From CBFHSD01 sp965658375 (lineage in GTDB: Bacteria > Bacteroidota > Bacteroidia > Flavobacteriales_G > Salibacteraceae): a DNA stretch of 16,219 nt. Both the position numbers and the translations under genes were made by a program. Positions 13,979 through 16,219 of this stretch are shown piece by piece. The DNA is taken from contig CBFHSD010000048.1 of the NCBI GenBank assembly GCA_965658375.1, forward strand, positions 1-16,219, read 5' to 3'. The number at the start of each line of letters is the position of its first letter. Position 1 is the stretch's first letter. Under the pieces are notes generated by a model. The model searched no databases. It was not told where the DNA came from and saw nothing but the letters and a program-made list of their open reading frames with translations.

Positions 13979-16219
13979 CTAGAAGGGATAATTGATTCCG
14001 AAGTTAAGACGGAAAGGAATTCCGTAGTTACCTGGCTTATTTTCTGCCTCTTTATAATACCATTCGTTTTCGTATACATCTTTTGATTGAAAGAGCCATC
14101 TTTCGCCTGAGACAAGCTGTGGATCTTTTATTTTAAATGCTCCATCAAAGCGTATGATCATAAAGCTGAAATCAAACCGAATTCCTACACCCAAAGACAA
14201 GGCTATTTCTTCATAGAACCGTCCAAATTCAAAATTCGCATTTGGTCTTAAGGGATCATCTCTCAACATCCAAATATTCCCTGCATCTGCAAATACTGCA
14301 CCTTCTAGAGTGTTCGAAAAATCAAACCTGTACTCTGCATTGGCTTCTACAAAAATATCACCAATTTGATCTATGGCTGCTGCTTCTGGGTATGTTAAAC
14401 CACCGGGGCCAAGTGTTCTGGCTTGCCATCCTCTAATGTCGCTTGTTCCTCCGGCATAAAAACTTTTATCAAACGGAAGTGATTTTAAGTTCCCGTAGGG
14501 AATACCTAATCCGCCCCAGAAACGATAGACCATTCTGGCTTTGTCATGCAATCTTTTGCGAATTACGTTGTAGGCGTCAAATTTTACGAATTGAGCATAT
14601 CTAATGTTGAATAATTCGGAGTAATCATCTCCAGTTATTGAATCTTGGAAAGTTTCTGTACCTGCTATAGAACTCGCTAAATCGAGTAAGTTTCCAGCCA
14701 TTTCTACATTGAATCTGTGACTTTCAGAATTGGCGTTTTTATTGGTGGTAATGTTACTCCAGAAGTATGAAAACTGCGTACCTGCAATGAATTGATCATT
14801 AAATGAGTTGATGAGGTAGGCATTATTGGTAGAGGTTAAATAATCTTCAAACCAAGGTTGTTTGTCAATAAGGGTGTAAGAAATGTTTACCGGGGTGAGT
14901 TTGTAGTCTTTTCTGTTGTTTTTTTCTAATTCTGCTGAGCTTGACCAGTCGTAGGAATAGTTGGTAGAGTAGGTCACCCTGTCGTAATCGTACCTTTTTT
15001 GATTATTGTAGCCCATACCGATGTTAGTTCTTGGTCTGGCATAGGATGGTAAAATTTTTCCATTGATTTTTTTCGGAATCAATAGATCGGGGATAGCAAA
15101 ATTTACGTCAATTCCATATTCAGTGGTATTTACTATATCATCGAAACCTATAGAATCTGCTTCATTACCGCTAAAAGATTGCTGAGCTTCAATTCCGCCT
15201 TTTAAACGCACTGTAAATAACTCAGCACCTAAAAAAGTGTTGCGATTGGTATAATTGATTGATCCGTTGATACCAAGGTTTCTGTTGGTATTGGTTCCCT
15301 CTAAATCTGTCGAGATAGACTGTCTTGTTTGTGGGGTAATGTTAATGTAGCAATCCAAGAGGTTGGAGTCTGCACTTTCAGAAACATCTTGATACGATAT
15401 ATTGAGGTAGTTGAAGTTTCTTAAGCTGCTTAGGCGTTGGTAGGTGTAACTACTATTTCCTTCTCTGTAAAAGTCTCCTGGCCGAATATAAACCGCTTTA
15501 GAAAGAACTTCTGGGTTGTAAAATAAGAAGGCCTTATTCGTGAAAATAAGATTTTTGTAGTGCAAAGAGTCACTTAATATTTCTTCTGGAGATCTCGGAG
15601 ATTGAGGGTTGTAATAGGCATTGAGGTATACATTTCTAATCTTATAGGTTTCATGCCTGCCTTCGAAAACTGTATCTGCTTGGTTTATTTCTTTTTCGAC
15701 CAAAGGGTTATGTATGATGGTTTTAATACTTGCAGCCCCAGGAACAGAATTGGTGTCAACTTCGTAGATTATGAAGTCTTTTGAAAAGTAATAATACCCT
15801 TGGTTTCTCAAGGATTTTTGAAGTCGATTTCTTTCTTGTTCAAGCACCTCTTCATCATAGTTTCCGCCAATCTGTATGATGTTGTTTTTACTATCGTTTT
15901 TAATCGGGTCAAGCAAGGTTAAGTCATCAATCTTATAGGTGTGACGAATCACTTTAAATGGTTCGCCTGAATCAATAATGTATGAAACAGTAAGTCTGTT
16001 TCTTTTCTGCTTATTTTTTGGATTCTTTTTGTAGTTGATTTCATGATCAATGCTACTATGAAAATACCCTTTAGAATTGAGGTAGAGCTTGATTTGATCT
16101 TGTGATTTTTTGATCAGTGAAGAGTCAAATACCGTAGCTGGTTCGCCCATTGCCTCTCTAATCCTCGATGGTAAAATAGGTTTAAACTCTTTGGAATTTT
16201 TGCCCTTTTTTCTTCGTTT
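13979..16219 (-). CDS. BamA/TamA-family (Omp85) outer-membrane protein, TamL-like; 5' end beyond the window
   Basis: Omp85 proteins insert or assemble outer-membrane barrels. The reading frame stays open without a stop to the last base, adding 23 codons (beginning KRRKKGKNSK) upstream of the ATG at 16150, so the gene continues past the right edge; 746 residues are visible. The N-terminal half holds POTRA-like modules with GEPATVFDSSLIKKSQDQIK and YLNSKGYF, a signature I associate with the Bacteroidota lipoprotein variant TamL. The C-terminal half is a 16-strand-type barrel with the conserved lid-loop motif GGTSDIRGW, about 150 residues from the end, followed by LGPGG, and it finishes in NYPF with the terminal Phe. 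If it is TamL, a lipoprotein signal should lie just outside the window and tamB would be expected next to it. A 6-bp AT-rich hairpin (13943-13959) downstream is a poor terminator. Confidence 0.88.
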   Translation of the reverse strand, partial: KRRKKGKNSKEFKPILPSRIREAMGEPATVFDSSLIKKSQDQIKLYLNSKGYFHSSIDHEINYKKNPKNKQKRNRLTVSYIIDSGEPFKVIRHTYKIDDLTLLDPIKNDSKNNIIQIGGNYDEEVLEQERNRLQKSLRNQGYYYFSKDFIIYEVDTNSVPGAASIKTIIHNPLVEKEINQADTVFEGRHETYKIRNVYLNAYYNPQSPRSPEEILSDSLHYKNLIFTNKAFLFYNPEVLSKAVYIRPGDFYREGNSSYTYQRLSSLRNFNYLNISYQDVSESADSNLLDCYINITPQTRQSISTDLEGTNTNRNLGINGSINYTNRNTFLGAELFTVRLKGGIEAQQSFSGNEADSIGFDDIVNTTEYGIDVNFAIPDLLIPKKINGKILPSYARPRTNIGMGYNNQKRYDYDRVTYSTNYSYDWSSSAELEKNNRKDYKLTPVNISYTLIDKQPWFEDYLTSTNNAYLINSFNDQFIAGTQFSYFWSNITTNKNANSESHRFNVEMAGNLLDLASSIAGTETFQDSITGDDYSELFNIRYAQFVKFDAYNVIRKRLHDKARMVYRFWGGLGIPYGNLKSLPFDKSFYAGGTSDIRGWQARTLGPGGLTYPEAAAIDQIGDIFVEANAEYRFDFSNTLEGAVFADAGNIWMLRDDPLRPNANFEFGRFYEEIALSLGVGIRFDFSFMIIRFDGAFKIKDPQLVSGERWLFQSKDVYENEWYYKEAENKPGNYGIPFRLNFGINYPF

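Overview
The window reads as chromosomal DNA of a member of the Bacteroidota, most likely a marine Flavobacteriales/Cryomorphaceae-type lineage. The evidence is a type IX secretion (T9SS) C-terminal sorting domain, a PorE-like TPR/beta-propeller/OmpA protein, a TamL-like Omp85 protein, an AccD of the Cys-less form I recall from flavobacteria, AT-rich sequence, and promoter-like TAnnTTTG boxes in place of sigma70 -10/-35 pairs. It looks like ordinary vertically inherited sequence. I see no transposase, phage gene, tRNA, rRNA or CRISPR array.

Layout, left to right. (1) 1-72 is the last 23 codons of a plus-strand protein, followed by a GNRA-loop terminator. (2) A minus-strand pair, queE (radical SAM enzyme of 7-deazaguanine synthesis) and a small SAM-dependent methyltransferase, lies 3 bp apart. 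(3) Divergent from queE is a plus-strand 640-aa PorE-like protein; its stop overlaps, tail to tail, the last gene of (4). (4) A packed minus-strand run: rarA, a lipoprotein, an outer-membrane beta-barrel protein and a T9SS-exported repeat protein, with junctions of 14 bp gap, 1 bp overlap and 16 bp overlap. (5) A 253-bp intergenic region holds inverted repeats and a 16-bp-stem terminator. (6) rpsO-pnp (ribosomal protein S15 and PNPase), with a strong hairpin between them. (7) accD, a fructose-bisphosphate aldolase gene with its own promoter box and terminator, and an Omp85/TamL-like gene whose start lies beyond the right edge. All of (4)-(7) is on the minus strand.

Functionally the window mixes housekeeping (RNA turnover, translation, fatty acid synthesis, glycolysis/gluconeogenesis, replication-fork maintenance) with cell-envelope biogenesis and secretion. 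The least explained part is the lipoprotein/barrel/T9SS-cargo trio behind rarA. Several starts were moved inward because a promoter box or a better signal peptide shows that the longest open frame is too long (1534, 6153, 11820, 13863). The right-most gene was extended to the edge because its frame stays open. I do not see a convincing undescribed system. The best leads are the 11-nt match to the 16S rRNA 3' tail at the start of queE, the interleaved inverted repeats before the 9270-9305 terminator, and the envelope trio.
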